The translations under genes were made by a program, and so were the position numbers. The notes under the pieces were generated by a model that did no database searches, was not told where the DNA came from, and worked only from the letters and a program-made list of their open reading frames with translations. Below, in pieces: positions 33,742 through 43,118 of a stretch of 64,000 nucleotides of DNA. The stretch's first letter is position 1; every line of letters begins with the position of its first letter. Source of the DNA: CAWFKW01 sp963816535 (lineage in GTDB: Bacteria > Bacteroidota > Ignavibacteria > Tepidaquicellales > OLB5); contig CAWFKW010000003.1 in assembly GCA_963816535.1 (NCBI GenBank), positions 496,001 through 560,000 of the forward strand. The letters are read 5' to 3'.

Positions 33742-34941
33742 TTAACTTTTTATCTTTGAAATTAATCTTGTAAGTTTCTGTGATGTTTTAGGTATGCTTT
33801 GAGAAGATACTGCAAGCGATTTAAAAGGTTTATTCAATTTGTTCCTAAAAATAGAACTGGCTTTTTTCCAAATTTCTGCATCATTCATTAGCTTAATATC
33901 ATTTTTGCATAATTCTGTCAAACAAAAAGTAAGCTCATTTTGATAAGCACACCATATGATGGGTTTAGCTTCACAATTTGTAAGGGGATTTTCATTAATA
34001 TCTTCAAAATTTGCAATATAGTTTTCTATTGAATCTTGATTGCATTGTATCAGATCATTTCCAATCCATACATTTAACAAATTTTGTAATTGCTCAATAG
34101 TGCCAAGCCAAATAAGTCTATATTTCTTTTGAGTAATGTTTTTTTCAGCATTATCGATTTTATTATTGTTCCCAAATTCGATTACTTTTTCACGATATTT
34201 AATCTCTCTTTCTACTTTTTCAATAAATATCTGATCTGCAATTAAGTGCTGATATTCAATTGGCGTATTAAGGTAATTTTTATTAAAGTTTTCTAAATAT
34301 AAAAATTGTTCTTTTACACCAGAAATTTGATTACAAAACGTCATAAGTTCATCAAAATCACGCTTCAAATAAGAGTAACCTGCGTAAGCAAAATTACCAG
34401 TAAATCCTGTAATTATTTTATCCCAAATAGTATTTGTCTTATTTTCAGATTTTTCACTTTGGGGGGTAACAGATGCTTTTCTATTAATCTGGCTATCCAG
34501 TAATTCATAATATTTTTCCAAGCGCTCATTGATATAATCAATAAAGGTGTTATCTCCAGTGGGATAAGCCTTATCAAACTCATATTTTGCTTTTACTTTA
34601 TTCATATATTCAATTTTCTTTTCAAACGTATCCAATTGTTGTAAATCATTCGTTATTCCTTTCATCAATTCACCATATGACACAATACTTACATATTTTC
34701 GGTAATTTTTAAATTCACTCTCTGTTAATGCCACTATCTGCCCACAAAAATGTTTATCACTGCCAATAATCCACCCACCTATTTCGTTTACAACGTACTG
34801 AAATTTGAAAGTCAATTCAATATTCCCAGCAAGTCTCATCTTTTCCGGAAATGAATTTGTTTCATCATGTGCCGAATGAGTTACGGATTCATTTGCGGAA
34901 TCGCTCTTATAATTCGATCCATTCGATTTGTTTTCTTCCAA
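33742..34941 (-). CDS. Unknown island protein, possible RteC-like C-terminus
   Basis: 399 residues. The N-terminal ~35 are polar and probably disordered; the rest is largely alpha-helical, with no membrane segment. The C-terminal segment (IIWCAYQNELTFCLTELCKNDIKLMN...IFRNKLNKPFKSL) recalls the W..sq.eL..L pattern at the end of RteC-type regulators of Bacteroides conjugative transposons. That resemblance is weak and from memory. It follows the winged-helix gene by 20 nt. Confidence 0.55.
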   Translation of the reverse strand: MEENKSNGSNYKSDSANESVTHSAHDETNSFPEKMRLAGNIELTFKFQYVVNEIGGWIIGSDKHFCGQIVALTESEFKNYRKYVSIVSYGELMKGITNDLQQLDTFEKKIEYMNKVKAKYEFDKAYPTGDNTFIDYINERLEKYYELLDSQINRKASVTPQSEKSENKTNTIWDKIITGFTGNFAYAGYSYLKRDFDELMTFCNQISGVKEQFLYLENFNKNYLNTPIEYQHLIADQIFIEKVEREIKYREKVIEFGNNNKIDNAEKNITQKKYRLIWLGTIEQLQNLLNVWIGNDLIQCNQDSIENYIANFEDINENPLTNCEAKPIIWCAYQNELTFCLTELCKNDIKLMNDAEIWKKASSIFRNKLNKPFKSLAVSSQSIPKTSQKLTRLISKIKS

Positions 34942-34961
34942 TCGCAGTTTTCCCTTGATTG

Positions 34962-35495
34962 TTATAGAGATTGCAAAAATGTTGTTATCGTTGCTGAAAA
35001 TCTACATTCTACATAACCATCCTCTTTAAGCAAAAGAGCCGCATCTTTTAATTTTTCCTTGAAATTTTTTAGCTCTTCAGAATTTAGTATCTTATCAAAA
35101 CCAATTCCTGAAGCATAAGGTTCTTTTTCGTGTAAGTTACTTAATACCTCTAAAAGTCGTATTGATATTTCTCTTAAATCTAAGGGTGATATATTTATAT
35201 CTGTTACTTTAATTTCATTTTCAGTGATGTTAACTTTATCCCAGCCTTTCTCTTCACAATACAAAATTCCTTTTGATGTTAAACTAACATAATAAAAAAT
35301 TCCATCTTCAGCACGCTCACCGGTAATATATCCGCTATCCTCTAAATAATCCATAGCTCTATGCACTTTATTACCAGAATCAGAATATCTTTCCTGCTTA
35401 TAAATTTTGTCCATTGACAGATAATCGTTATCGCCTAAGATTATATAAATATCTCTCAGGATGATATCAGCCATTTCTCTCAATCCTAATGTCAT
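34962..35495 (-). CDS. Protein with two winged-helix-like domains
   Basis: 177 residues. The N-terminal half has a winged-helix pattern (MDKIYKQERYSDSGNKVHRAMDYLEDSGYITGERAED, then the wing GIFYYVSLTSKGILYCEEKGW). The C-terminal half ends LKDAALLLKEDGYVECRFS, possibly a second degenerate winged helix. Probably a DNA-binding regulator of the island cargo. Downstream of the CBS-HEPN gene in the same direction. Confidence 0.6.
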   Translation of the reverse strand: MTLGLREMADIILRDIYIILGDNDYLSMDKIYKQERYSDSGNKVHRAMDYLEDSGYITGERAEDGIFYYVSLTSKGILYCEEKGWDKVNITENEIKVTDINISPLDLREISIRLLEVLSNLHEKEPYASGIGFDKILNSEELKNFKEKLKDAALLLKEDGYVECRFSATITTFLQSL

Positions 35496-35552
35496 TTTTT
35501 AATCCTTATAAAAAGTAGGATATGATTTTCTTTTTGCCATTTACAATACATT

Positions 35553-36467
35553 TTATATTTGACTTTTAGCCATATTTAAAACCCTTCTCAATTCAAATAC
35601 AAAATTCTTCATTGTTTCAGGATCATGAAGGATTTTCTCAGGTATAGATCTAAACCGGTCCCCCAGAATAGGCATCATATCCCTTTTTTCTTTCCCATCG
35701 TTTATTCGTTCAATATATGGGTTACTAATAATCGTCTCCGAATGAGCAATTTTATTTCTAACATCTAAGAGCTTGTCAATGAATTTTTCACGTTCTTTTT
35801 TTGATTCAAAAGTGAATATATCAGCGTCTTTTAGCAGCTTAAATTTGTCCCGCATGTTTAAATGATATAGCAAATCTCTATATTTTGCAAATGTGTCTCC
35901 AGCTCTAAATACTTGTACTTTTTCAATTCTTTCCTTTGATAATACCTTGCTAATCGAAATGTTATTATTTCTTATTAATTCGTTTAATGCATTATCAAGT
36001 TCTAATATTAATGAAAATATGACCAATTTTACTTCATTACAATCAAGGTCATAAAAACTAATTGTGCCTATTATTGCATTTTTGTCTAACACCAAAAAAA
36101 AATCATCTTTAATATTGAACATTGCAATTACATCCAACAGTGGAGTTTCTGAACTTAAAAATAAGTTTGCTGGAATAGGTTCAACAAGCTCTCCCCAAAC
36201 ATTTAAGATTGAATCATCTTCTTCATTGACAAATCTTACTTTATCGTAATTCGATTTAGAAGTAAAGTACCCTGATATCTTATTGTTATCCTTAATTATA
36301 ACCACCCAACAACCTAATGAAATATCATCATGATAAAATGAAGGTTCCGGGAAATCTCCTACCACATCAATAGAATCATAAAAATAAAGATTATCACTCC
36401 GTGCTATATCTTTAGCAGTAAATGTAGTTGCGATTTTTTCAAAATTTGAAAATTGAATCAGTTCCAT
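35553..36467 (-). CDS. CBS-like plus HEPN-like protein, candidate RNase effector
   Basis: 304 residues. The N-terminal half (~20-145) is CBS-like: SETPLLDVIAMFNIKDDFFLVLDKNAIIGTISFYDL plus a related preceding segment ending DNNKISGYFTSKSNYD. The C-terminal half is helical with REKFIDKLLDVRNKIAHSETI: RNKIAH at 237-242 fits the Rx4-6H active-site motif of HEPN RNases. CBS domains commonly bind adenine nucleotides, so a ligand-gated RNase is a plausible reading. It lies 18 nt downstream of the zinc-ribbon gene, in the R-M run. Function is inferred. Confidence 0.62.
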   Translation of the reverse strand: MELIQFSNFEKIATTFTAKDIARSDNLYFYDSIDVVGDFPEPSFYHDDISLGCWVVIIKDNNKISGYFTSKSNYDKVRFVNEEDDSILNVWGELVEPIPANLFLSSETPLLDVIAMFNIKDDFFLVLDKNAIIGTISFYDLDCNEVKLVIFSLILELDNALNELIRNNNISISKVLSKERIEKVQVFRAGDTFAKYRDLLYHLNMRDKFKLLKDADIFTFESKKEREKFIDKLLDVRNKIAHSETIISNPYIERINDGKEKRDMMPILGDRFRSIPEKILHDPETMKNFVFELRRVLNMAKSQI

Positions 36468-36485
36468 TTAGGATGTATAATACTG

Positions 36486-36695
36486 TTAAAGTTTAATTAT
36501 AATTTCTTTAGGCAAACTTTTTAATAAGTTGTCAAATTCTTGTACTTCTTTTGAAACATTATCTCCCTTTAATCTTATACTTGCCCTGCAATGTGGGCAT
36601 TTAATTAAACCGGGCTTTATATCGCCCAATGAAAGGCCTAAGTTACGTTTACATTTTGGACAGCTCATTTCTGATTTTTGTGTTGATAAGCTCAT
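36486..36695 (-). CDS. Small zinc-ribbon protein
   Basis: 69 residues. Two CxxC knuckles, MSCPKCKRNLGLSLGDIKPG and IKCPHCRASIRL, form a zinc ribbon; a short acidic helix and KEIIIKL end follow. Probably a nucleic-acid or protein adaptor. Immediately upstream of the CBS-HEPN gene. Confidence 0.75.
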   Translation of the reverse strand: MSLSTQKSEMSCPKCKRNLGLSLGDIKPGLIKCPHCRASIRLKGDNVSKEVQEFDNLLKSLPKEIIIKL

Positions 36696-36772
36696 TTTAT
36701 TTTAAGTTTTGATTAATGAAAAAATTTTTCGAAAGACCAGTCAGTTTTGAATACTGTTTTCTACAATAACAT

Positions 36773-37041
36773 TCATTTTTTTAGAAATATATCTCCTAAA
36801 AAGTCATCGATATTATTAAAATATTTATCCGTAATACCAATTAAGTTTAAATTCAACTTTTTATAAATGCTTTCTTTTTCTTGTTTCCGCTTCATATATC
36901 TTTGATTATCATCTGGTGGTTTAAGTCAAAGTGAGTAACAAATTGTCTTCTTTTCTGATGTAATGGCTCAAATTTCTTGAGTAAACTATCCTTTTGTTTT
37001 TCAAAAGTAGCCTCTAATTCTCTTAAATCTGTAATATCCAT
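36773..37041 (-). pseudogene. Small coiled-coil gene broken by a frameshift
   Basis: From ATG 37041 the frame reads MDITDLRELEATFEKQKDSL, then QKRRQFVTHFDL, and stops at 36892. In another frame, open from the same point, the sequence continues KPPDDNQRYMKRKQEKESIY, then KKLNLNLIGITDKYFNNIDDFLGDIF, and stops at 36773. The join gives an ~89-residue charged helical protein. Alternatively there are two coupled ORFs, since an ATG at 36895 overlaps the first stop. It sits between the Mod and zinc-ribbon genes. Confidence 0.6.
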
Positions 37042-37100
37042 GTGATAGTTAAATAAATCTATAATGCTAAATCCTGCATGGTGTTAATTAGTTTGTCACT

Positions 37101-39041
37101 TTACTCGCCGTTATCAAACACAATTATACTTTCATCACCTGCAATATTTCTAATCTTCATTCTTAATGGTTTTTTAACACAGGTTATCTTCGCATCCCAA
37201 AATGTTTTTGTTTTTTTGCCATCCTCAATTGCATAACCGAGTTTATCAATTTTAATTTCTTTGTCGCTATGCCAAATACTATCTTTATTTTCACAGTCCA
37301 AACTTATCAATTCAATGAGTTCTAATCCGTCTTTACTGATTTCTATTGTTGAAAATTTCTTTTTCTTTTTGCCATTTCCATTTTCTTTTTCACCCCCATT
37401 GTCGTTACCGTTTTCACCATTTCCATTTTCTATCTCGGTTAATGGCTGCAACATTCCCTTCTGATTATGTTCATCAATCTTTTTTCGCAATCTATCGCTT
37501 ATAAACTTTGTGATTTCAATTTCATAAGCATCGTTTTCTTCTTTAATTTTATATTCAACAACATCATCCGAAATGATATTATCTAATATTTGTTTCAAAT
37601 CACGGAGTTCAATTTCTTTATCTGTTGTTGTTTGTTCTTTGATAAACTTTCTGATCTCTTTTTCATTATCAATGTCTATGTAATACACTATTACTTTTTT
37701 TACACTGTCTGATAACTCAGGAATAGCTTCGTTGATTACTCGATTCATTAAATACTTATCCAAAACTTTTGTAGTATGGTCAAGTAAATTTGGGATATAT
37801 ACAGGTATAAATCCCAGTTTACTGTCGTTTATTGACCCTTCCCAAAACTTATCCAACTTATCTTCATTTTTCAAACCCAAAATCATTGTTTTGAGTTTCT
37901 CCATTGTTTGAACTGGATTGCGAAATAGATTTACTCCGTCTTTTATTTCAAGAATATCAAATTCCGTTTTACTTGCTATCAATCTATCTCGTGTAGTTTG
38001 GATGCTATTTATACCAACATCACAATGAATAAAATTTCTATCTAAATCATTAGCAACCTTAGCCATTACTCCTCCCCCACCAAAGAAATCGGCTACCAAC
38101 ATCCCTTTATAGCTACTTGCTTTGATAATTCGTTCTAATAATTTTTGAGGTTTTCCTGTAGAATAACCAATTTCTCTTATTTCAGTTGCATTAATGCCTA
38201 TGTTCCAAACATCATACTCTCCAATGCCAGCTTTCTTATAAGTTTTGACTTTTTCACCTCTCGGATTTTTATTCCAATAATACCAATTCTTCTTTTCCTC
38301 ATCCCATTCTTTGAATCTTTCTTCTTGTTCTTTTGTGTATGGAATTGCTACATCATTAAAATTAAATACCCATTCTTCACTTTTTGAATACCAAAAAATT
38401 GTGTCATGTTTTCTATTGAATTGAGTGGAGGGGTCACTGCCACTTGGATACCACCAGATTATTTCATTCCTAAAATAATCTTCGCCGAATATCTCATCCA
38501 TTAATATCTTCATGTAAGCACCAATGTGCCAATCAGCGTGGACATATATGCTTGCGTTTTCACTCATCACATTATTAATTGCCATTAAATTTTCATACAT
38601 CCAGTTTAGGTATGATTCTTTGTTCCAAATATCGCCATACATCTTTTCCTCAAATGATTTCAAATCATCTATTTCAATTTCTTCCTCGGCTTTTTTAATT
38701 GCTGTGGCAATTTTAGGGTTTCTGCGTATGTAAACCTGTTTTGCATAATCTGCACCACTTGCAAAAGGCGGGTCAATGTAAACAAGGTCAAGTTTAATTC
38801 CTTTATCTTTAAGATAAGCACAGGCAGACACACAATCACCACGAATGACCATGTTTTTTGAGTTATTGCCTACGCTTTCTTTTTTCTCTACTTCATAGTA
38901 AGGCATACCACGAATAATTTTCTCTTTCAACTCTTTGTCGTTTCCACGATATTTGAGGGCCCTGCGAGACCGAACGAAATTGTTTAGAATAGCTTGCCCT
39001 TCAACTGTATCAGGCAAAAAAGGAACATATTTTAATGGCAT
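37101..39041 (-). CDS. mod: Type III restriction-modification methyltransferase (Mod)
   Basis: 646 residues of a beta-class N6-adenine DNA methyltransferase: catalytic DPPF at 90-93 (LDLVYIDPPFASGADYAK) precedes the SAM-binding VADFFGGGGVMAKVANDLDRNF (~residue 330). The order and size match type III Mod subunits, which also recognise the target sequence. The ~150 residues between hold IWWYPSGSDPSTQF and GYSTGKPQKLLERIIKASS. A low-complexity NGNGENGNDNGG/lysine stretch lies near residue 560. Three nt separate it from the upstream res gene. Confidence 0.92.
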   Translation of the reverse strand: MPLKYVPFLPDTVEGQAILNNFVRSRRALKYRGNDKELKEKIIRGMPYYEVEKKESVGNNSKNMVIRGDCVSACAYLKDKGIKLDLVYIDPPFASGADYAKQVYIRRNPKIATAIKKAEEEIEIDDLKSFEEKMYGDIWNKESYLNWMYENLMAINNVMSENASIYVHADWHIGAYMKILMDEIFGEDYFRNEIIWWYPSGSDPSTQFNRKHDTIFWYSKSEEWVFNFNDVAIPYTKEQEERFKEWDEEKKNWYYWNKNPRGEKVKTYKKAGIGEYDVWNIGINATEIREIGYSTGKPQKLLERIIKASSYKGMLVADFFGGGGVMAKVANDLDRNFIHCDVGINSIQTTRDRLIASKTEFDILEIKDGVNLFRNPVQTMEKLKTMILGLKNEDKLDKFWEGSINDSKLGFIPVYIPNLLDHTTKVLDKYLMNRVINEAIPELSDSVKKVIVYYIDIDNEKEIRKFIKEQTTTDKEIELRDLKQILDNIISDDVVEYKIKEENDAYEIEITKFISDRLRKKIDEHNQKGMLQPLTEIENGNGENGNDNGGEKENGNGKKKKKFSTIEISKDGLELIELISLDCENKDSIWHSDKEIKIDKLGYAIEDGKKTKTFWDAKITCVKKPLRMKIRNIAGDESIIVFDNGE

Positions 39042-39044
39042 ATT

Positions 39045-41891
39045 TTAATCGTTAAAAAAATTTGTGATTTTGTTAGTCATGTATGTTCGGTTGCTATCCC
39101 AAGTAACATCATCGCTTATATACGCAAAATCAAATTTACTGTATTTAAATTTTTCATTGTTCAGTCGTAGAAATTCCGTCTCCATAAATGTTTTTCTTAA
39201 TAAAAATTCTTTTTGTTCGGCGAAGCCTTTTCCTTTTGTTTCTACAATTAGAGCTTTGTAAATGGAATTTCCCTTTCGTTGAATGATTAGAAAATCGGGT
39301 GTATAAATTCCTACAGGTTTCCAGCCTGTTGAATGCTCTGAATAGCAAAGAATTTTAAACGAAGTTAAATCCCGTTCACCATTGTAATAAATTTCAAGGT
39401 CGCCCTTTTGAAATACGCCAAGTTGTAAACAATCTTTCAAAAAATTCATTTCAAACCTGCTTTGAGAAAAAAAATACGGCATATAATGTAACGTTTTGTC
39501 TTTGGAATACACTGCTTCAGAGAAATTTATAGAATCGGCTATTCCAGAGAGTCCTTGACTGCGAAGTGTCTCACGTATTTCATTCAATGCAGTTTGTTGA
39601 TTTTTTCCCGAATTATCTAAATCAATAATTTGTGTAAGGCTGTCTTTGTCGGGATAAAGATTAGGATGTTCGGGAACAGAATCGAGTTTAGAAACAAGAA
39701 GCAATGAAGCTGTATATTCAAAAATTTCTTCTTCCGTTTTAATATCTCTTTTACAATGGAATGCTTTTCTAATCAGTGATTTTACTTCTCCCTGGTCATA
39801 GAGTTCATTGAAAAAACATTTTCCATTTGAAGTATAAGTAATGATTGAATAGATATCACTTAAAACTTTTTCGTATGGTGCAAGTTGTTCTAATGAACAT
39901 GAACCAAAACTTTCTTTGCAGATGTCATACAACCAATAGTCATAAATTGCTTCTGCCTCCCCTTGCTTTTGCAAAACAGTTCTGGTAACCGGGTCATTAG
40001 GATTCAATCCTCTTTCAGTAATAACCAAAGTATTTAATAATGAATTGTCAGAAGAAATATTTTCTAATTTTTCTTTTGTGTGAGGAGTATCTTCAATAAT
40101 CAATTCGCTGTATTTTACGCTGAGTTGATAAAAACTTATGTCAGGCAGTTTAAGATATTCCATTCGGGAATATCTCGGCACCTCTGTAGTTCCTATTCCC
40201 TTGCCAGCTTTATTGATTTCTTCAATACTTGTTCGCTGTTCGTTCTTTAATTGTTTGTCTAATTTTTCTTCATTGAAAGCATTCAGAAAAATTATTGCGG
40301 TTTCATCTTTTGCAATATCCACTTCACGAAGGCAACGACAAGAAGTTTGCAAAACCATATTCGTAGGGCAATCTCCTTGCTGTGCAAGAATAACTCCAGT
40401 CAAACTTCTGCAATCCCAACCTTCTTTTCCAATTTGTGCAAGTAAAATAATTCTTTTTTTAGAAATGTCTTTGTCAAGTGAGAGATATTCCAGTTCTGCT
40501 TCCTTAGAGACTTTGTGTTGTTTGTTTCCTTTGTGATAGCGCAAAATTTCTTCTGGATTTATTTTCAGTTCTCCAGTAAGGAACGGAAAAACTTCTTCTT
40601 CCAAGCGGTTTATCAGTCCGCAATAGATTGCAAGTTTTGCAACCGTTCCGTTTGTATAAATCTTCTCGCCATACTGCCTGTAAAATTCGATTACTCCTTC
40701 TTTGATAATATTAAGAGGTCTGTTATCAGTTGATGCCTTGATATATGGTTTCTTCAAAAAATTTCCTATTCCCTGAATGAGAGGATAATAATAAATTGTG
40801 TTTGTTATCTGGTTAAACTTCAAAAATACATCATCATCCACTGTAATTTTTTCAGCTCTTTCAAGATAAGGCGTTCCTGAAAAACCAAGTGTTGTTGTAA
40901 CATTTCCTGAATTGTTCCAGCGATTTACAACTTGTCTCAATTCAATATCGCTGTCAGTAGCGTGATGAACTTCATCTATAAGAATTTGAAGATTAGGAAT
41001 TTTCCCGATTAAGTTTCGGAGTTCGTTTGCATACTTGTCTTTCTCATCTTCGGTTTTTTCTATTAATTCATTTTGTGCTGAAAGTTCAAGCCGTTCAAGG
41101 ATAACTTTCTCTGCATTTACAACAAACACTTGCCCGAATGGGTCAGGCAAACATTTATTTACTTTTTCAGCATTGGGGTTTCTTGCTTTATTGCTTTTCT
41201 TTCCTGTCTTTTGTTGGTCAAGCACTTCAAATTTTAAAATCTTCTTCAGCTCACTTGCAGCAGGGTCAGGTAATATCCACTTAGGATTGAAGTTCTCAAT
41301 CGTCTTTAAACTTGGTACGATAGAAGATTTTAAACCAGAGGGTACTAATACCAAAAAGTTGTGAGCAAAATTTTTATTTTCGGGTTCAAGTTGTGCAAAA
41401 TACAGGTCAAGATAAATAAATGCTGCCATCAGATATGTTTTACCTGCTCCCATCGGCAAACTGAAAAGATAATCAGTATAATTTACATTGTAGAAAATTG
41501 ATTTGATGATTTTATCGTAGTCTAATTTGTCGGCTTTATCTTTTATGAGTCTTTCCAATTCGGGTAAAAGAGTGTTGCTATTTGTTTTTATTCTTGAAAA
41601 CTCAAATAATGCACGTGCTGAAATATTATTTTCCAAATGCTTTCTTGCTGCCTGACTTAGGAGTTCTACTGATAAATTCACTGAATCTTTGATAAAAAAA
41701 CCTTCTGTGAAAAGTTTCCAAAGTGGCTTGTTTTCACATTGAATTTTTAAGAAAAGATATTGTTCAATAGCATCTATCTGGGTGTCGCGCAAAGCACCCG
41801 TAATTCGGATGTAGTCAATGAGAAACTTAACGCTACAATCGGGTGAATTAAGCCACTCTTTTCTCTTATCTGAAATTATATTCTGAAGCAA
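39045..41891 (-). CDS. res: Type III restriction-modification helicase-nuclease (Res)
   Basis: 948 residues. An SF2 helicase core: Walker A LPMGAGKTYL (~146-155), DEVHH as motif II (ILIDEVHHATD), GFSGTPYL, and a motif VI-like LQTSCRCLREV. A C-terminal PD-(D/E)XK nuclease shows PDFLI followed by ALIVETKGKG. This matches type III Res, which with Mod translocates and cuts when two inverted unmodified sites are met. Here res precedes mod, whereas many type III operons have mod first. Confidence 0.9.
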   Translation of the reverse strand: MLQNIISDKRKEWLNSPDCSVKFLIDYIRITGALRDTQIDAIEQYLFLKIQCENKPLWKLFTEGFFIKDSVNLSVELLSQAARKHLENNISARALFEFSRIKTNSNTLLPELERLIKDKADKLDYDKIIKSIFYNVNYTDYLFSLPMGAGKTYLMAAFIYLDLYFAQLEPENKNFAHNFLVLVPSGLKSSIVPSLKTIENFNPKWILPDPAASELKKILKFEVLDQQKTGKKSNKARNPNAEKVNKCLPDPFGQVFVVNAEKVILERLELSAQNELIEKTEDEKDKYANELRNLIGKIPNLQILIDEVHHATDSDIELRQVVNRWNNSGNVTTTLGFSGTPYLERAEKITVDDDVFLKFNQITNTIYYYPLIQGIGNFLKKPYIKASTDNRPLNIIKEGVIEFYRQYGEKIYTNGTVAKLAIYCGLINRLEEEVFPFLTGELKINPEEILRYHKGNKQHKVSKEAELEYLSLDKDISKKRIILLAQIGKEGWDCRSLTGVILAQQGDCPTNMVLQTSCRCLREVDIAKDETAIIFLNAFNEEKLDKQLKNEQRTSIEEINKAGKGIGTTEVPRYSRMEYLKLPDISFYQLSVKYSELIIEDTPHTKEKLENISSDNSLLNTLVITERGLNPNDPVTRTVLQKQGEAEAIYDYWLYDICKESFGSCSLEQLAPYEKVLSDIYSIITYTSNGKCFFNELYDQGEVKSLIRKAFHCKRDIKTEEEIFEYTASLLLVSKLDSVPEHPNLYPDKDSLTQIIDLDNSGKNQQTALNEIRETLRSQGLSGIADSINFSEAVYSKDKTLHYMPYFFSQSRFEMNFLKDCLQLGVFQKGDLEIYYNGERDLTSFKILCYSEHSTGWKPVGIYTPDFLIIQRKGNSIYKALIVETKGKGFAEQKEFLLRKTFMETEFLRLNNEKFKYSKFDFAYISDDVTWDSNRTYMTNKITNFFND

Positions 41892-41948
41892 TTTCTATTT
41901 GTCTCGGTTTTTGAAATCATTGTTTTAAAACCTTTAGTCAAATTTTGT

Positions 41949-42527
41949 TTATAAAAATGAAATTAATTGAGCAATTGTTTGTGCGTTATTATCATCAAAT
42001 CTCATCATATAGAATGGTATTTTTCTATTGCCTTGATATCTTACTGTAAAATTTCTCTGATGATTCATATCTATCCCTAAAGCCCATCCAAAAAACCATA
42101 ATTCAGTTAGTCGGGCATTAGTGAAAAAAACCTGTATGTTAATTTCCTTGAAATTTACTCTTGGCGGATGAATTATATGTTCATTCAATAATACATCTGC
42201 AATGTTATCATATTGAGAAATGGAAGATCGAACCTCAATGTTATGGTTATTCACTTGTAAATCAAAACGTTTGCGTTGTGTTTGCCAATTTGGTCTTACT
42301 CCCGGATCATCCCAGTCAATGACTGGTAATCCTTTTGTTAGCAAATACTGTTTGAAAGATATTTTAGCAATATCTCCCATTCTCGAAGCCTCGTACTTTT
42401 CCCTTAAACCTCTACCTCTAATAAAGGTATCATTGATTGGATGTTTTAGGGCTGATACTCTTTCCGCCTCTCTTACATCTGCTCGTTTGACACTCCATTG
42501 AATTACATTTCTCACATTTACTGGCAT
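41949..42527 (-). CDS. Putative PD-(D/E)XK-like nuclease upstream of res
   Basis: 192 residues. ISFKQYLLTKGLPVIDWDD is followed by RKRFDLQVNNHNIEVRSSIS, which has the spacing of a PD-(D/E)XK core (FD...IEV(K)S) but with Arg where the catalytic Lys normally stands. The remainder has an INIQVFF strand and a WFFGWALG segment. First gene of the R-M run, 57 nt before res. It could be an accessory nuclease or inactive. The fold call is tentative. Confidence 0.5.
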   Translation of the reverse strand: MPVNVRNVIQWSVKRADVREAERVSALKHPINDTFIRGRGLREKYEASRMGDIAKISFKQYLLTKGLPVIDWDDPGVRPNWQTQRKRFDLQVNNHNIEVRSSISQYDNIADVLLNEHIIHPPRVNFKEINIQVFFTNARLTELWFFGWALGIDMNHQRNFTVRYQGNRKIPFYMMRFDDNNAQTIAQLISFL

Positions 42528-42793
42528 TTCGATTTAACTCCCTTTCAATTCAGGGCATAATGAATTAAACCCTATAAATTTATTGAATTAAAGCCTAATT
42601 TAGCTTGTTTATTTGGTACATTCAATTTAAAATAGAGGGCATTAATTAGTTAAACAGATAAGAAAATTTTATCTTTCAAACTAATTATTCGATTAAAAAC
42701 TTAAATGTAACTGAAAGTAAATATATGGACTTGTTAAATTGATCGTGATTTATTAGTTTTAATCATTCAAATTTTAAGGGGATACAAATTTAA

Positions 42794-42875
42794 TAGGTAG
42801 TGGGAGTCGGCTTTGTAAGGGTGGCTGACGTTTTTGGATGATAGCTCCCAGCTTTCTGAAGAAACTCACTACCTA
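42794..42875 (+). ncRNA. Candidate structured RNA
   Basis: Outer arms TAGGTAGTG (42794-42802) and CACTACCTA (42867-42875) are perfectly complementary. Inside, GGGAG/CTCCC (42802-42806, 42845-42849) and GTCGGC/GCTGAC (42806-42811, 42824-42829, with a G-U) stack as a second arm, and TTTC TGAA GAAA makes a third hairpin. The gene-free gap 42528-43118 otherwise holds only an 18-codon ORF (42898-42954) with CPKC, perhaps a truncated zinc-ribbon gene. Strand uncertain; no known RNA class recognised. Confidence 0.5.
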
Positions 42876-43118
42876 ATTTATTTTTAAATAAAAAAATATG
42901 GCAAAACACGAAGAAGATACACTTGTACCTTGTCCAAAATGTAATTATTTTTAATTTTGATAGTAATAAGGATTGCTAAAATTAACGATGTCAAGGAACC
43001 TCATATTTACGGCCAAAAGTATTGTATAAAAAACAAAATTTTTGTTTTTATGAGTAACGCTTGTGGAGGTTTTTTCCCAAGATAAATTTAAAAAGTTCTA
43101 CTTTATGCAGTAAATGTT

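Noticed and set aside
38145..38387. ORF antisense to mod
   Set aside because: Shadow of the methyltransferase coding sequence with no ribosome-binding site or family.
42794..42875. Retron or known ribozyme
   Set aside because: No reverse transcriptase is nearby, and the sequence does not show the conserved cores of hammerhead, pistol or twister ribozymes that I could check.
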